From assembly GCF_963676685.1 (NCBI RefSeq), contig NC_092357.1, forward strand, positions 20,077,607 through 20,141,606: a DNA stretch of 64,000 nucleotides, in the 5' to 3' direction. The DNA is from Mytilus edulis (taxonomy: Eukaryota > Mollusca > Bivalvia > Mytilida > Mytilidae). The translations under genes were made by a program, and so were the position numbers. Positions 35,701-39,858 of this stretch are shown in pieces; the stretch's first letter is position 1, and every line of letters starts with the position of its first letter. The notes below the pieces were generated by a model. That model did no database searches and had not been told where the DNA came from. It was given only the letters and a program-made list of their open reading frames with translations.

Positions 35701-35982
35701 ATATTTACGAATTATTTCCTTATACCGGTGATAAAATTTAGTAAATGTTTTGACCAGTTTGTGATATCGAAAACCCTGGTGTAATAATTTTTCAGTAATA
35801 CATAAATTTCTCTCGCTAAAATCTAATACATTGTTACATACACGAGCGAATCAATGCATGTACTTGAGTATGCAGTGTTTTATTTCTTTATAGGTAGTTC
35901 TTATTAATGGAGTATTTGAAAGTATATTTACAAAAACAAAGTTTCAGATATAATTACCTAGCTTTACAAATTTTTCAGGCAT
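5660..35982 (-). CDS. DM14-repeat protein gene, 20 exons (gene-level span)
   Basis: A split gene reconstructed by splice sites and phase matching. Exons, 5' to 3' on the minus strand: 35958-35982, 33866-33990, [one missing], 29585-29620, 26932-27047, 22128-22449, 20756-20808, 18807-18887, 18272-18334, 17607-17789, 16690-16765, 15896-16075, 15372-15551, 14553-14732, 13790-13905, 12868-12927, 10754-10799, 9439-9458, 8813-8926, 7109-7294, 5660-5725. All junctions are AG/GT and all listed neighbours agree in phase except across the gap between exon 2 (ends phase 0) and 29585-29620 (needs one preceding base). The centre (VERLSMYESGVQSAKSAGD ... KYGTALKTIQDLL ... KGKVVDESGIPPRIP) strongly resembles a DM14 repeat. 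In known animals DM14 occurs in CC2D1A/CC2D1B/Lgd, endosomal ESCRT-III (CHMP4)-binding proteins that also have a C2 domain. I see no C2 domain here. The N-terminal ~270 residues and C-terminal ~180 residues are unrecognised. The call is either a divergent CC2D1 relative or a lineage-specific DM14 protein. Confidence 0.7.
7109..7294 (-). CDS. DM14-like gene, penultimate exon
   Basis: Acceptor CTGATTACAG and donor GTAAGT, 62 codons, phase 0 at both ends, with no stop. The peptide starts GLYNWLVATIPYETVPARFV and includes CVGVDVCELTDCRHRFPITD and a hydrophobic end (LLISVPSSLVISPI). It contains three cysteines, and the alternating hydrophobic pattern suggests a folded beta-rich segment rather than a linker. 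I do not recognise the family. It is compatible in phase with both neighbours. Confidence 0.65.
7690..8345 (+). repeat. F4 repeat block in intron
   Basis: Same modules as 1872-2510: ACTGAAATGTCTTGTTTTTT, TATTATGTTGATAGTTCAAG, then repeated AAAATGAGGTCAAGGT-like units. Diverged, with no terminal hairpin. Confidence 0.7.
8813..8926 (-). CDS. DM14-like gene, exon MAKDFIPPKPG
   Basis: Acceptor TTTATTTGTAG and donor GTTAGT, 38 codons, phase 0-0: MAKDFIPPKPGLRSSKEFMI, LNDNAIYSRHFDL, TTPIK. It follows the 20-nt microexon and precedes the exon at 7109-7294 in phase. The open frame continues into the intron, which is why the reverse ORF looks longer (to 8708). Confidence 0.65.
9439..9458 (-). CDS. 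DM14-like gene, 20-nt microexon
   Basis: TTTTCACAG acceptor, 20 bases, GTAAAC donor. It enters in phase 1 and leaves in phase 0, which is what is needed to connect the exon ending in phase 1 (10754-10799) to the exon starting in phase 0 (8813-8926). It encodes A(split)-SYKFLQ. It was found by phase demand and is too short to be certain. The alternative is a cryptic acceptor inside the next exon (before GGTTAAGATC). Confidence 0.45.
10192..10210. repeat. (TA)n microsatellite
   Basis: About nine TA units immediately upstream of the SINE. Confidence 0.9.
10214..10505 (+). mobile_element. tRNA-derived SINE with A and B boxes
   Basis: An RNA polymerase III promoter pair is visible: an A-box-like TAGCGGGACGG at 10299-10309 and a B box GGTTCGAATCC at 10353-10363, 43 bases apart, as in a tRNA. 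The T arm pairs TGGG with CCCA around TTCGAAT. The outer parts are imperfect inverted repeats: CTAGATTAAAATTGATGTG near 10223 and AGTTTTAATCTAG near 10466. A short hairpin (GCTTCATTTTTATGAAGC) lies before the A box. A second, B-box-deleted copy lies inverted at 27655-27860. It is not a functional tRNA gene: the acceptor stem is not closed. Confidence 0.75.
10754..10799 (-). CDS. DM14-like gene, exon LATMNIVKRARTGTP
   Basis: Acceptor TTCTTTTCAG and donor GTATGT, 46 bases, phase 0 to phase 1. A basic linker (IVKRAR). Confidence 0.6.
11188..11664 (+). mobile_element. F6 hairpin-ended element, complete
   Basis: 5' part ends in the box ATACCCCCGC at 11236-11245. Two ~180-bp modules follow (CAAGTGTTCGGTAAACAGGA ... 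CCTTGTATTGTAGTTCCTGA), then an imperfect ACGGAAGG/ACGGATGG microsatellite. The terminal hairpin at 11635-11663 (ATACCCCCCC ... GCGGGGGTAT) follows. The outer arm GCGGGGGTAT is the exact reverse complement of the 5' box. Anatomy is the same as F1, F2, F3 and F5. The two overlapping reverse ORFs of 76 and 105 codons are translations of the two modules, not genes. Confidence 0.85.
11770..12220. other. CpG-richer repeat fragment and plain intron
   Basis: 11780-11960 contains several TCGCGAA-type motifs (CGCGAATTTCGCGAG, CGTCGCGAATAT, ATCGCGAAATC, CCGCGAAATTAAG) in AT-rich DNA. It looks like a repeat remnant with inverted ends (CTGTAAACCAACTTATTTTC at 11759 against GAAATTAAGTTGTTTTACAG near 11950). 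Confidence 0.5.
12225..12625 (-). repeat. Retroelement 3' tail family (antisense)
   Basis: GAAGATGTGGTGTGAGTGCC, AATGAGACAACTCTCCATCC, GTACGGCCTTCAACACGGAG and GGACAGGTGCAAACATTTGC are visible. The reverse complement ends ...CACATCTTC, like the tail after the reverse transcriptase remnant at 2517-3286. Related copies are at 55075-55285, 28310-28365 and 1195-1445. Confidence 0.7.
12868..12927 (-). CDS. DM14-like gene, acidic exon NDSQFINILSDSD
   Basis: Acceptor TTTTCTTCCAG and donor GTACTG, 20 codons, phase 0-0: NDSQFINILSDSDADTSENE. Strongly acidic, looks like a disordered linker or SUMO/CK2-type patch. A phase-0 start is compatible only with the 3'-most DM14 exon copy (13790-13905). Confidence 0.7.
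13200..13480 (+). repeat. F5 5' fragment (truncated)
   Basis: GCATGATACGCCTGTTGCTC is close to the start of the complete F5 element (GCATGATACGCCCGACGTC at 24847). No microsatellite or hairpin follows, so the copy is truncated. Confidence 0.5.
13790..13905 (-). CDS. DM14-like exon, copy D (3'-most, complete repeat)
   Basis: Acceptor GTGTTTTAG and donor GTATAAAC, phase 1 to phase 0. It encodes EIETEQMIETKRDQYKTTAL, KPKQSADTHTA, KKSVQIAK. This is the DM14-like pattern (basic/aromatic QYKxxALKxKxxxD followed by AKxxxxxAK). It is identical to the other copies as far as HTA, then has a different 3' end that restores AKK..QIAK and changes the donor phase. Only this copy can join the phase-0 exon at 12868-12927. 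Confidence 0.7.
14140..14436 (+). mobile_element. F1 hairpin-ended element in tandem unit
   Basis: Starts AGAATGTGTCCACAGTACAC with a degenerate 5' box (ATGCCCTAC; the intact box ATGCCCCAC is in the copy at 20919-21243). It carries GGACGGACAGACGG-type microsatellite and the hairpin at ~14404-14434 (ATGCCCCTCTAC ... GTAGGTGGTGCAT). The duplicated unit carries it at the same relative position as the copy at 14962. Confidence 0.85.
14553..14732 (-). CDS. DM14-like exon, copy C
   Basis: 180 bases, phase 1-1, acceptor GTGTTTTAG, donor GTATTTAT. The DM14-like first half (MIETKRDQYKTTALKPKQSA) is followed by a Ser/Pro-rich tail (SKQPSASASPSPQQILRFNN) instead of the second helix of a DM14 repeat. 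The tail looks disordered. Confidence 0.7.
14962..15254 (+). mobile_element. F1 hairpin-ended element in second tandem unit
   Basis: Nearly identical to 14140-14436, with its own microsatellite length and a G-run at 15241-15249 in the hairpin arm. It shows that the insertion came before at least one of the tandem duplications. Confidence 0.85.
15372..15551 (-). CDS. DM14-like exon, copy B
   Basis: Same 180-base phase 1-1 exon; the peptide is identical to copy C. Splice sites are intact. Confidence 0.7.
15896..16075 (-). CDS. DM14-like exon, copy A (5'-most)
   Basis: Same exon with two substitutions (EIETELMIETK instead of EIETEQMIETK, and KPKQPADTHT instead of KPKQSADTHT). It joins in phase to the upstream exon ending ...GIPPRIP plus one G. 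Confidence 0.7.
16180..16689. other. Intron, nothing further seen
   Basis: AT-rich. The 97-codon reverse ORF at 16430-16723 is the exon at 16690-16765 read through its donor into the intron. Confidence 0.5.
16690..16765 (-). CDS. DM14-like gene, exon TIQDLLLQAQKGKVVDESG
   Basis: Acceptor ATATTTACAG and donor GTATAA, 76 bases, phase 0 to 1. The peptide TIQDLLLQAQKGKVVDES-GIPPRIP completes a DM14 repeat: CC2D1 proteins have a comparable L-x-x-LL-x-x-x-x-x-G-x-x-(I/V)-x-E-x-x-(I/L)PPP ending. This is the strongest family signal in the gene. Confidence 0.8.
17607..17789 (-). CDS. DM14 repeat exon VERLSMYESGVQSAKSAGD
   Basis: Acceptor TTTACCAG and donor GTACAT, 61 codons, phase 0-0. It starts with an acidic/Ser linker (AEYESLSSDEDTALQLT), then ILVERLSMYESGVQSAKSAG and DTSKQKKYGTALK. 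The pattern L-x-x-R-x-x-x-Y-x-x-(A/G)-x-x-x-A-K-x-x-G-D-x-x-K-x-(R/K)-(R/K)-x-x-x-x-LK matches DM14 as I know it from CC2D1A/B and Drosophila Lgd. Confidence 0.8.
17815..18066 (+). repeat. Diverged F1 copy in intron
   Basis: AAGAATGGGTCAATAGCATG, ATGCCCCACTTGCATC, a shared core (GACTTAAACTTCATAAAAAAC, CTTGACCAAAACTTTAACCTG) and an eroded terminal hairpin (ATGCCCC ... GGAGCATTA). Confidence 0.6.
18272..18334 (-). CDS. DM14-like gene, exon EKSIEMKIRKEGRAIKAGA
   Basis: Acceptor TTATTGTAG and donor GTATAA, 21 codons, phase 0-0. A basic amphipathic helix-like segment just upstream of the first DM14 repeat. Confidence 0.7.
18409..18422. repeat. (TA)n microsatellite
   Basis: Short TATATATATATATA tract in an intron. 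Confidence 0.85.
18807..18887 (-). CDS. DM14-like gene, exon ERPCVKKDKDHVPRVTES
   Basis: Acceptor AATTTTAG and donor GTACTA, 27 codons, phase 0-0: ERPCVKKDKDHVPRVTES-RTTSTIALK. Polar, probably a linker. Confidence 0.65.
19350..20037 (+). mobile_element. F2 element, 3' hairpin lost
   Basis: Starts AGAGCCTGTGTTGCTCACCT (5' box GCTCACCTTGG). It carries the F2 module (GGGCAATAACTCCTAAAGGG, CTTTGCTGAACATTATTGCTG, ATGGCGGCCATCTTGGTT) and a short GACGACAGACGTCGGACGC microsatellite. It ends GGGAAAAGCTAAAAATGTG: the hairpin has been deleted between the GGGAA(T/A) and the final AGCTAAAA. Confidence 0.85.
20756..20808 (-). CDS. DM14-like gene, exon DRSQLKKLVTCNQSQREQ
   Basis: Acceptor CTCTCCCAG and donor GTGCTT, 53 bases, phase 1 to 0. 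Polar and basic. Confidence 0.6.
20919..21243 (+). mobile_element. F1 hairpin-ended element, best copy
   Basis: AGAATGTGTCCACAGTACAC, then the 5' box ATGCCCCAC at 20941-20949. The core follows, then a long GACGGACGAACGAACAGACG-type microsatellite (21123-21195). The hairpin is at 21211-21239 (ATGCCCCTCTAC TATT GTAGGTGGGGCAT), followed by AAAAAG. The outer arm GTGGGGCAT is the exact reverse complement of the 5' box. Confidence 0.9.
21420..22100. repeat. Mixed repeat debris in intron
   Basis: 21420-21835 resembles another interspersed element (ACCACTAATGGTTCCACTTG repeated as ACCACTAGTGGTTCACCATA ~170 bases later, and GCCGCCACCGGAAACAGC near the end). 21924-21975 is an F2 5' fragment (GTGTCACTCACCTTGGTCTA). 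Confidence 0.5.
22128..22449 (-). CDS. DM14-like gene, large N-terminal-region exon
   Basis: Acceptor ATATATAG and donor GTAAAT, 322 bases, phase 0 to 1, with no stop over 107 codons. The peptide begins DIQVQLQIQILDKYETAVKR and contains FPTSEDILSGKISITVPIKS, GVYWMKKVNEYF and SSGYSVVDNPEDFKIANLKF. It ends in a lysine-rich helix (EMKKFKKKAGDLQAYIKFVD). The mixture of beta-like and helical stretches suggests a folded domain, but I do not recognise one. A GTG near the start makes an apparent ORF start that is not needed. Confidence 0.75.
22731..24511 (+). mobile_element. F2 element with three tandem modules, nested in F8
   Basis: 5' box GCTCACCTTGG at 22754-22764. Three ~530-bp modules (each with GGGCAATAACTCCT, CTTTGCTGAACATTATTGCT and a TGGCGGCCATCTTGGTT motif) occupy 22760-24410. 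A GACGACGGACGACGG microsatellite (24422-24470) follows. The hairpin at 24480-24510 is AGCTCACTTGGCCC TTC GGGCCAGGTGAGCT, followed by AAAAATG. The outer arm reads AGCTCACCTGG in reverse complement, matching the 5' box. Confidence 0.9.
24832..25844 (+). mobile_element. F5 element with tandem modules, nested in F8
   Basis: 5' box ATACGCCCG at 24851-24859. About five ~150-bp modules follow (GTGTAAAGTTTTAAGCAATA, GAGATACGGCGCGACATGTA, CACCAAAAAGTATACAGATC). A GACGGACAGACGGACGGACA microsatellite follows. The hairpin at 25810-25840 is ATACGTCCCGTCAAAA TTTTGACGGGCGTAT, followed by AAAAAT. The outer arm CGGGCGTAT is the exact reverse complement of the 5' box. Confidence 0.9.
26720..26895 (+). repeat. 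Diverged F1-like fragment
   Basis: TACTAAGTTTGAAGAAGTTG, GCAACTTCATCAAAAAGGAC and a terminal ATAATTCACC ... GGTGATGCATAAAAAG recall the F1 core and hairpin, but heavily diverged. Confidence 0.4.
26932..27047 (-). CDS. DM14-like gene, exon GSKSLEALRKRFLTNKSEAS
   Basis: Acceptor CTTTTTGTAG and donor GTAAAA, 116 bases, phase 1 to 0. It encodes D(split)-GSKSLEALRKRFLTNKSEAS, PPKKSCVKPDLKMKEIKE. RKRF and PPKK are basic patches that could act as a nuclear localisation signal, but this is only a composition argument. Confidence 0.7.
27250..27654. other. Intron, nothing supported
   Basis: Only AT-rich DNA and a short TA tract near 27643. The 73-codon reverse ORF at 27299-27520 has no family or splice support. 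Confidence 0.4.
27655..27860 (-). mobile_element. tRNA-derived SINE, B-box-deleted copy
   Basis: Inverted relative of 10214-10505. AGCAAATTTACAGATCTAAC, ACCAAATCGCCTGCACTGTA, GCTTCATAAAAATGAA and CCAGTTTTAATCTAGCG are shared. The segment that held the GGTTCGAATCC B box is missing. A further fragment (CAATGTTAGATCTGTAAATTTG) lies at 28055-28085. Confidence 0.65.
28310..28365 (+). repeat. Retroelement tail fragment
   Basis: GGAGAGTTGTCTCATTGGCA then CGTACCACATCTTCTTATAT, the same 3' tail as at 3230-3286. Confidence 0.7.
28490..28680. repeat. GC-rich interspersed repeat fragment
   Basis: T/G-rich run followed by AAGCGTGACGTGGGATTG, TGTAAGCGTGACACATGACA and GGTCTTGCGGGACCCGGGAA. The internal AAGCGTGAC duplication and the abrupt rise in GC suggest an element remnant. 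It ends where F2 begins. Confidence 0.45.
28684..29431 (+). mobile_element. F2 element, single-module copy
   Basis: Starts TAGCTCACCTTGGTCTATGT, has one module, a short GACGACGGATGCCGGAC microsatellite and an eroded hairpin at ~29400-29430 (GGTCACTTGGACTTTTAGGCC, AGGTGAGCT) followed by AAAAAC. Confidence 0.85.
29585..29620 (-). CDS. DM14-like gene, 36-nt exon ECDSLMPTELSS
   Basis: Acceptor TTTCTTGCAG and donor GTTTGT, phase 1 to 1, encoding E(split)-CDSLMPTELSS-D(split). It joins in phase to 26932-27047. The upstream partner must end in phase 1, and exon 2 (33866-33990) ends in phase 0, so an exon between them has not been found. Confidence 0.55.
29652..30374. mobile_element. TTAA-bounded foldback with ~330-bp arms
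   Basis: Arms 29656-~29985 and ~30045-30370 are inverted copies of each other with few differences. Ends read TTAA-GGTAGCACAATACAAAG ... TTGTATTGTGCTACC-TTAA. TTAA on both outer edges fits the target duplication of piggyBac-type transposases. No ORF is present; it is a non-autonomous element. Confidence 0.85.
30480..31440. other. Intron with repeat debris
   Basis: 30597-30700 contains a tail-like piece (CATTGGTGGCCTTTGGCTG, TTGTCTCTTTGCCACATG, CATTCTCAATTTTATATGG). 30797-30860 and 31185-31310 carry pieces of the GATGTGGTAT/CCAAAATTACTAGTGTAAA repeat. I searched here for the missing phase-0-to-phase-1 exon and found no convincing one. Confidence 0.4.
31448..31991 (+). repeat. Inverted duplication, left arm (544 bp)
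   Basis: Reverse-complement copy of 34018-34561, same length to within a few bases and nearly identical. The left arm starts ATAACCAATAGAATTTCC and ends TTTTTTTAACTAAT. The two arms are 2 kb apart. Confidence 0.9.
32002..32432. mobile_element. TTAA-bounded foldback, 431 bp
   Basis: Arms ~32002-32188 and ~32247-32432 are inverted copies. Ends read TTAA-GTCAAACAGTCCTAGAA ... TTCTAGGACTGTTTGAC-TTAA. The loop (32190-32246) holds a fragment of the retroelement tail (GTCGTCTCATTTGCAATTAT then ACCGCATCTTCTTAAC). The two reverse and forward ORFs sharing KIKSNSPRMKMEDLLK are the two arms. Confidence 0.85.
32700..32930 (+). repeat. F4 repeat fragment
   Basis: ATAAGGTCAAGGTCTGACAG, CAGACTTGTACACCTTACAA and GCCAGACATGTAAACTTTAC modules. 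Confidence 0.65.
33497..33607. repeat. 54-bp direct tandem duplication
   Basis: ATGTTCCTTTGGTTATTCTT ... GTCTCATTGGCATAT occurs twice in a row with one difference (GTTGCTGTC against GTTGGTGTC). The 3' half resembles the retroelement tail TGTCTCATTGGCA. Confidence 0.85.
33866..33990 (-). CDS. DM14-like gene, exon 2
   Basis: Acceptor TTGTATTTTCTAG and donor GTAAGG, 125 bases, phase 1 to 0: A(split)-LLFNMMELRNLPRFYGQLKE, NNFICQRTGDFPCFKTLNAE, I. It looks like part of a helical domain; family unknown. It lies immediately beside the right arm of an inverted duplication. Confidence 0.6.
34018..34561 (-). repeat. Inverted duplication, right arm (544 bp)
   Basis: Partner of 31448-31991. Its inner end is within 30 bases of exon 2 of the DM14-like gene. 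Confidence 0.9.
34790..35850 (-). pseudogene. 5'-truncated reverse transcriptase retrocopy with tail
   Basis: On the minus strand from ~35850 to the TAA at 35473-35475 there is one uninterrupted frame of about 126 codons. It starts FARVCNNVLDFSERNLCITE and continues KLLHQGFRYHKLVKTFTKFY, then ISHPKFYGNILYKAQKCQYS, ending IDSLIGSLHRN. It contains no ATG, so an ORF finder misses it. It aligns with the RT remnant at 2517-3060 (RYARVCYDVFDFNEHNLYIT). It is cut off just after the SQLVRF-type position, typical of 5' truncation. About 680 bases of 3'UTR-like sequence follow (GGACAGGCGCAAAATTGCGG, CCAACCCTCC-like motifs, AAAATTGAGAAAGG). Confidence 0.85.
35958..35982 (-). CDS. DM14-like gene, first coding exon
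   Basis: ATG at 35982-35980 in context GCAATCACCATGC. Eight codons (MPEKFVKL) plus one base, then donor GTAATT. The phase (1) matches exon 2. No good acceptor precedes the ATG (the upstream sequence is purine-rich), so this is likely also the first transcribed exon. Confidence 0.55.
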
Positions 35983-36250
35983 GGTGATTGCTACTTCCTC
36001 CGTTTGTTTTCATCTAGTTTTATCGCAAATGAAAGATAAGTCTAGAAACATTCCGAAAATATCCAACTCGTGTGTTTGCATATTTGGACACGCCCTCACA
36101 TTACAATCATTCGAACCGATTGGATCCAGACTCTACATATGCATATGGAGCGTCTGGATAATCGAGACTACGTTACAGTCCGATATGCGGTTTAAATAGA
36201 ACAAAAGAATTCGACCTCTTGTGTTTAGAAGGTAGAAAAGTGAAATAAAC
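35983..36250 (-). promoter_or_regulatory. Putative promoter of the DM14-like gene
   Basis: Upstream of the ATG, the minus strand carries TGGATCCAATCGG (CCAAT core near 36117) and GAGGGCGTGTCC (GC-box/KLF-like, near 36090). No clear TATA box at the expected distance. Motif-level evidence only. Confidence 0.3.
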
Positions 36251-37185
36251 TTTGTATACGGTTGTCAAGATGTCACAAAAGTTACTTTCCGTAAAGTCAT
36301 TATAAATATTTGCATTCACGTTGTTTAATTTTCATATTGTACAATTGTAAACAATGCAACTTGCAAACGATCGTTTTTAAAACGACCATAAGTCAAGCTG
36401 TTACGTCATTTAGGGGGTCTCCTTAAAAACTGCTACTTTTTTTTGCCCGACATAGAAAAAAATCTGGGGAAAATTACAAAAATTGAGAAATGAATTGTCA
36501 ATCGTTTAAGACCATTCCTAAAGTGGCACACCTAAAATTGACATTTGGACGCAATTTCTAAGTTGGATGTAATATGACGGGGTTTTGTTAATTAATTTAC
36601 GCATCGAACACACCCGTCCTATATATGTAACATCACATGACTTTTAAGTGATTAAAACTCTTTTCTTTTAATAATATTTGCATGTTTGCACATGTTTTTT
36701 TTCTTAAACAATTACATTTACACAGTCATAATTTCTGTATTATTTAAAAAAGTTTTGTTACACATTTTGTTACATCTTAGTTATACAGTAACCCGGATTG
36801 GTTGATCATTGTGAAGTTGCATATATTTATATCGTTGTATTCCTTTTGTTTGTGTTAACCAATTGTCGTTCGGAATTATTTTTTATACATCATTTATTGA
36901 TCTTGCAATTTCTTGTAATTTAGTTTGCGTCTTATTTCTTCGGTGTCATATTTTGGCTATGTTTGTGTTCGATCATACAGTATGCAAAATCGGTAGTTGC
37001 CCTCGAATGGATTTTTTTTTTAATTTCTTGTGACTCTTTGCGTCTTATTTGTTGATTGCAGTTTTTGTTTTGTGTCATGTGGAGATATGGTGTGATTTTG
37101 TTTTTCTTTTGATGTGTTTGCATCTTAGATTGGGATTGCACTGAGTTATTTCATGATTTCTTTTGTGCTATATTTTCGATACATT
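36250..37185. other. Intergenic, no gene seen
   Basis: AT-rich DNA with low-complexity T-runs. The reverse ORF 36932-37141 is Lys/Gln-rich and unsupported. Confidence 0.45.
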
Positions 37186-37189
37186 TTTA

Positions 37190-37447
37190 TTGTCCCACCT
37201 ACGATAGTAGAGAGGCATTATGTTTTCTGGTCTGTGCGTCCGTTCGTCCCGCTTCAGGTTAAAGTTTTTGGTCAAGGTAGTTTTTGATGAAGTTGAAGTC
37301 CAATCAACTTGAAACTTAGTACACATGTTCCCTATGATATGATATTTTTAATTTTAACGCCAAATAAAAGACCCCAATTACACGGTCCACTGAACATGTA
37401 AAATGATAGTGCGAGAGGGGCATCCGTGTACTATGGACACATTCTTG
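37190..37447 (-). mobile_element. F1 element, minus orientation
   Basis: Hairpin at ~37196-37219 (CCCACCTACGATAGTAGAGAGG), a very short microsatellite (GTCCGTTCGTCCCG), the core, and the 5' end GAGGGGCATCCGTGTACTAT then GGACACATTCT. Confidence 0.8.
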
Positions 37448-37982
37448 TTAGTCTATCTTATAGCATCTTACAATTGGCTCACTCTATTTTTCTCATACAT
37501 GCTCACTATTTCAAGTCAAGTACTATAGTAGTACACCGGTGTCTTCATATTTCATGTACTACACATGCGTATATATATTACTCGAATGTGAAACATGCAA
37601 CAATACTCTACCAAAGCAAGCCAGGAAACAATCCATCAACAAGTAAGTAAGTTTATCATTTAACTTTAAAGCGGGTATGGTTTTCTTGTCTGAGCGCGAC
37701 CATTTATTGTCCGCCTCCACCAATCAAATATTTTTTTCTTTCAAAACTTAACACTATAAGGTTTTTGAAGATCAGAGTTCATAATATTTTTTCTGGTTTT
37801 AAATTTTGCCTGACAACAATATTTTTCCGAACGAATTTTGGATCAGACGATATTTTTTTTGAATGAATCTTACCCCTCACTCTTTTTCACAATTTGAAGT
37901 TAAATTTTCGTTCCCGTATGTAAATAACCAGCACAAAGACTTTCATTTTTTTATATATACATTTGAAGACTTCCATCGCACT

Positions 37983-38135
37983 GTTCAAACCAAAATTCAG
38001 TGGGGGATCCAGAATTTTACATTAGGGGGTGGGGGGCTGACTGAGCTAAGGGGAGCTCGCTACAGTCATGCTTCAGTGATTCAACATGTTTTCCCGACGA
38101 AAGCCCCACCCCCGAATCCGCCTATATTCTTGAAA
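37983..38135. repeat. Palindrome-ended repeat fragment (GGATCC type)
   Basis: GTGGGGGATCCAGAATTTTA at the left and CACCCCCGAATCCGCC at the right, with G-rich and C-rich halves. It is similar in style to 51812-51962. It makes the apparent 140-codon forward ORF, which I do not accept as a gene. Confidence 0.5.
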
Positions 38136-38839
38136 ACGTTGTTCTTATACATACGTACCTCCATTTTATTGTCTCAAGTCTTCAGTCTTTGCACCAAACA
38201 CTTACAATTAACCAAGCCATTGCTAAGACTGTGCTTAAAAGAGCAGCGGCTTGGGTTAAAATTGTATTTACTAGACAGTTTTTGATAATCTGTTACAGTT
38301 TTGTACAAGAGTTAGTCCTTTGTTGTTTAAATAGTAAAAACGAAACTATTATGATGTTATGGGAAATATCGAGTTTGCTTGATATTGACAAATCAAAAAT
38401 TCAAGTCACATGGAAATGTTTGGGATGCTTAAACCTTTGACATATTTTGTAAGTTAAAAAATTAATATACTAATTTAAAGACCTTTTTTGGGTGTTAACA
38501 TTTACGGTTGACTAGCATATTTTATGTAGAATGTACAACCTGTTTTATTTAAAAAAAAAAAAGATGATTCTAAACGACAACGAAAATTAAGCATATACTC
38601 TTTATACTGTTCTTGAACAGGGCTCCAATTTAAAAAAAAAAAGGAGGGTTCAGATGATCAAGTTCTTTGAAGAAGGATAAAGGGGAAACCAATGGCACTG
38701 CTATATCATCTCAGAAATTATATAAATTATTACCATCAGTATTACAAGGCTATGAAGGATGCATTCACATCTCTTCTGTTATGGATACATTTGACAAATT
38801 ATGTATATAAAAAAAAACAAGTTCTTTTTGTGGCATAAC

Positions 38840-38845
38840 TTTATT
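38840..38845 (-). promoter_or_regulatory. Polyadenylation signal AATAAA
   Basis: AATAAA on the minus strand about 65 bases past the stop of the candidate terminal exon at 38907-39059. Confidence 0.45.
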
Positions 38846-38906
38846 CATATAGATTATTTCTCCCATATATCTTTATATATTGCTTTCTTTAGTTCAAATT
38901 GGAATC

Positions 38907-39059
38907 TTAGATAAGCATATGGTACTTTAAAACCTCTCCTCTCTGTTCTATGCCTCTGGTCGACATGTGTACTTCAGAATAATTCCTGACTGTCAGATGT
39001 ATAGCAGAACTTTCACATAACTTCTTGATAAAACTGCTGTCTATCTCCTTTTTTGACAC
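38907..39059 (-). CDS. Candidate terminal exon of an unknown gene
   Basis: A pyrimidine-rich tract (CCCCCTCTTTAATTGCCTG, TTCGATTTTTATGTTTGCAG) precedes the only open frame, which enters in phase 1: V(split)-SKKEIDSSFIKKLCESSAIH, LTVRNYSEVHMSTRGIEQRG, EVLKYHMLI, then TAA and an AATAAA 65 bases later. The composition looks coding. Upstream exons were not found. A strong donor-like CTATAC/ATAG-GTGAGT at 40641 on the same strand could be the end of a 5' noncoding exon of the same gene. Family unknown. Confidence 0.4.
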   Translation of the reverse strand: MSKKEIDSSFIKKLCESSAIHLTVRNYSEVHMSTRGIEQRGEVLKYHMLI

Positions 39060-39326
39060 TGCAAACATAAAAATCGAACAGGCAATTAAAGAGGGGGTTA
39101 CATCCACATGTTCCACGTACAAACGGATCGGAACTAAGAGCTCTTTCCCGGATCTGCCACTGGATTTATACATCAGATGCATCACAAAATATAAACATGT
39201 TATTAAATATACTAGAATATGAAATAAAGAAAAATATAAATCGAAAATGTTGAATTATAATTTATGTCTACGAAACCCAAAGTTCCTACCTAATTGGCCA
39301 TGTTTTCAAATCATATCAAATGTTTT

Positions 39327-39566
39327 CATTGGTGAGGGCCCTCATGGGGTTTTTGATTATGTGATTACTTGGCCGTTTTTGTAATGATTATTTGATTATT
39401 AAGCCAAATATTTCATGATTATTTGATTACCTAGGACTGTATTTTTAGTTTATGATTATTTGATTACTAAAGATAAGCAAATATTTAATGATTATGTGAT
39501 TATATTGGCAAAAAAATGGTGATTATGTGATTACTAGGACCCCCCCCATGAGGGGCCTCATTGGTC
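39327..39566. mobile_element. F7 inverted-repeat element with TTGG flanks
   Basis: TGAGGGCCCTCATGGGG at the left and CCCCCCATGAGGGGCCTCA at the right are inverted terminal repeats. TTGG flanks both ends, which could be a 4-bp target duplication. The interior is four to five copies of a ~50-60-bp AT-rich module built on TGATTATTTGATTAC. Confidence 0.75.
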
Positions 39567-39858
39567 TTCACATGTTAGAATAATGTAGGTTATTGCATAT
39601 TCTTCATAGCTGTATCTTGAACTAATGAATTGAAAAAGAGGGGATGGATATACGAAATAAACATTTGTCTGTATTTTCAACATATCTAACAAACATGTGA
39701 AAAAAATTAGTTTTAGAATACGAAATATCTCTCTCATTCTGTAAACAGATATTGTAGGAGTGTTAAGGTATTTTGGTGTTTTTAAAAGCCCCCCTTTTTT
39801 GCAATATACACCACAAAAAAACATTAAGTTAGGATAAAAAACTAATAAACGATAGTCC

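Noticed and set aside
37863..38285. 140-codon forward ORF as a gene
   Set aside because: It runs through a palindrome-ended repeat (37983-38135), has repeat-derived composition, and shows no domain or splice support.
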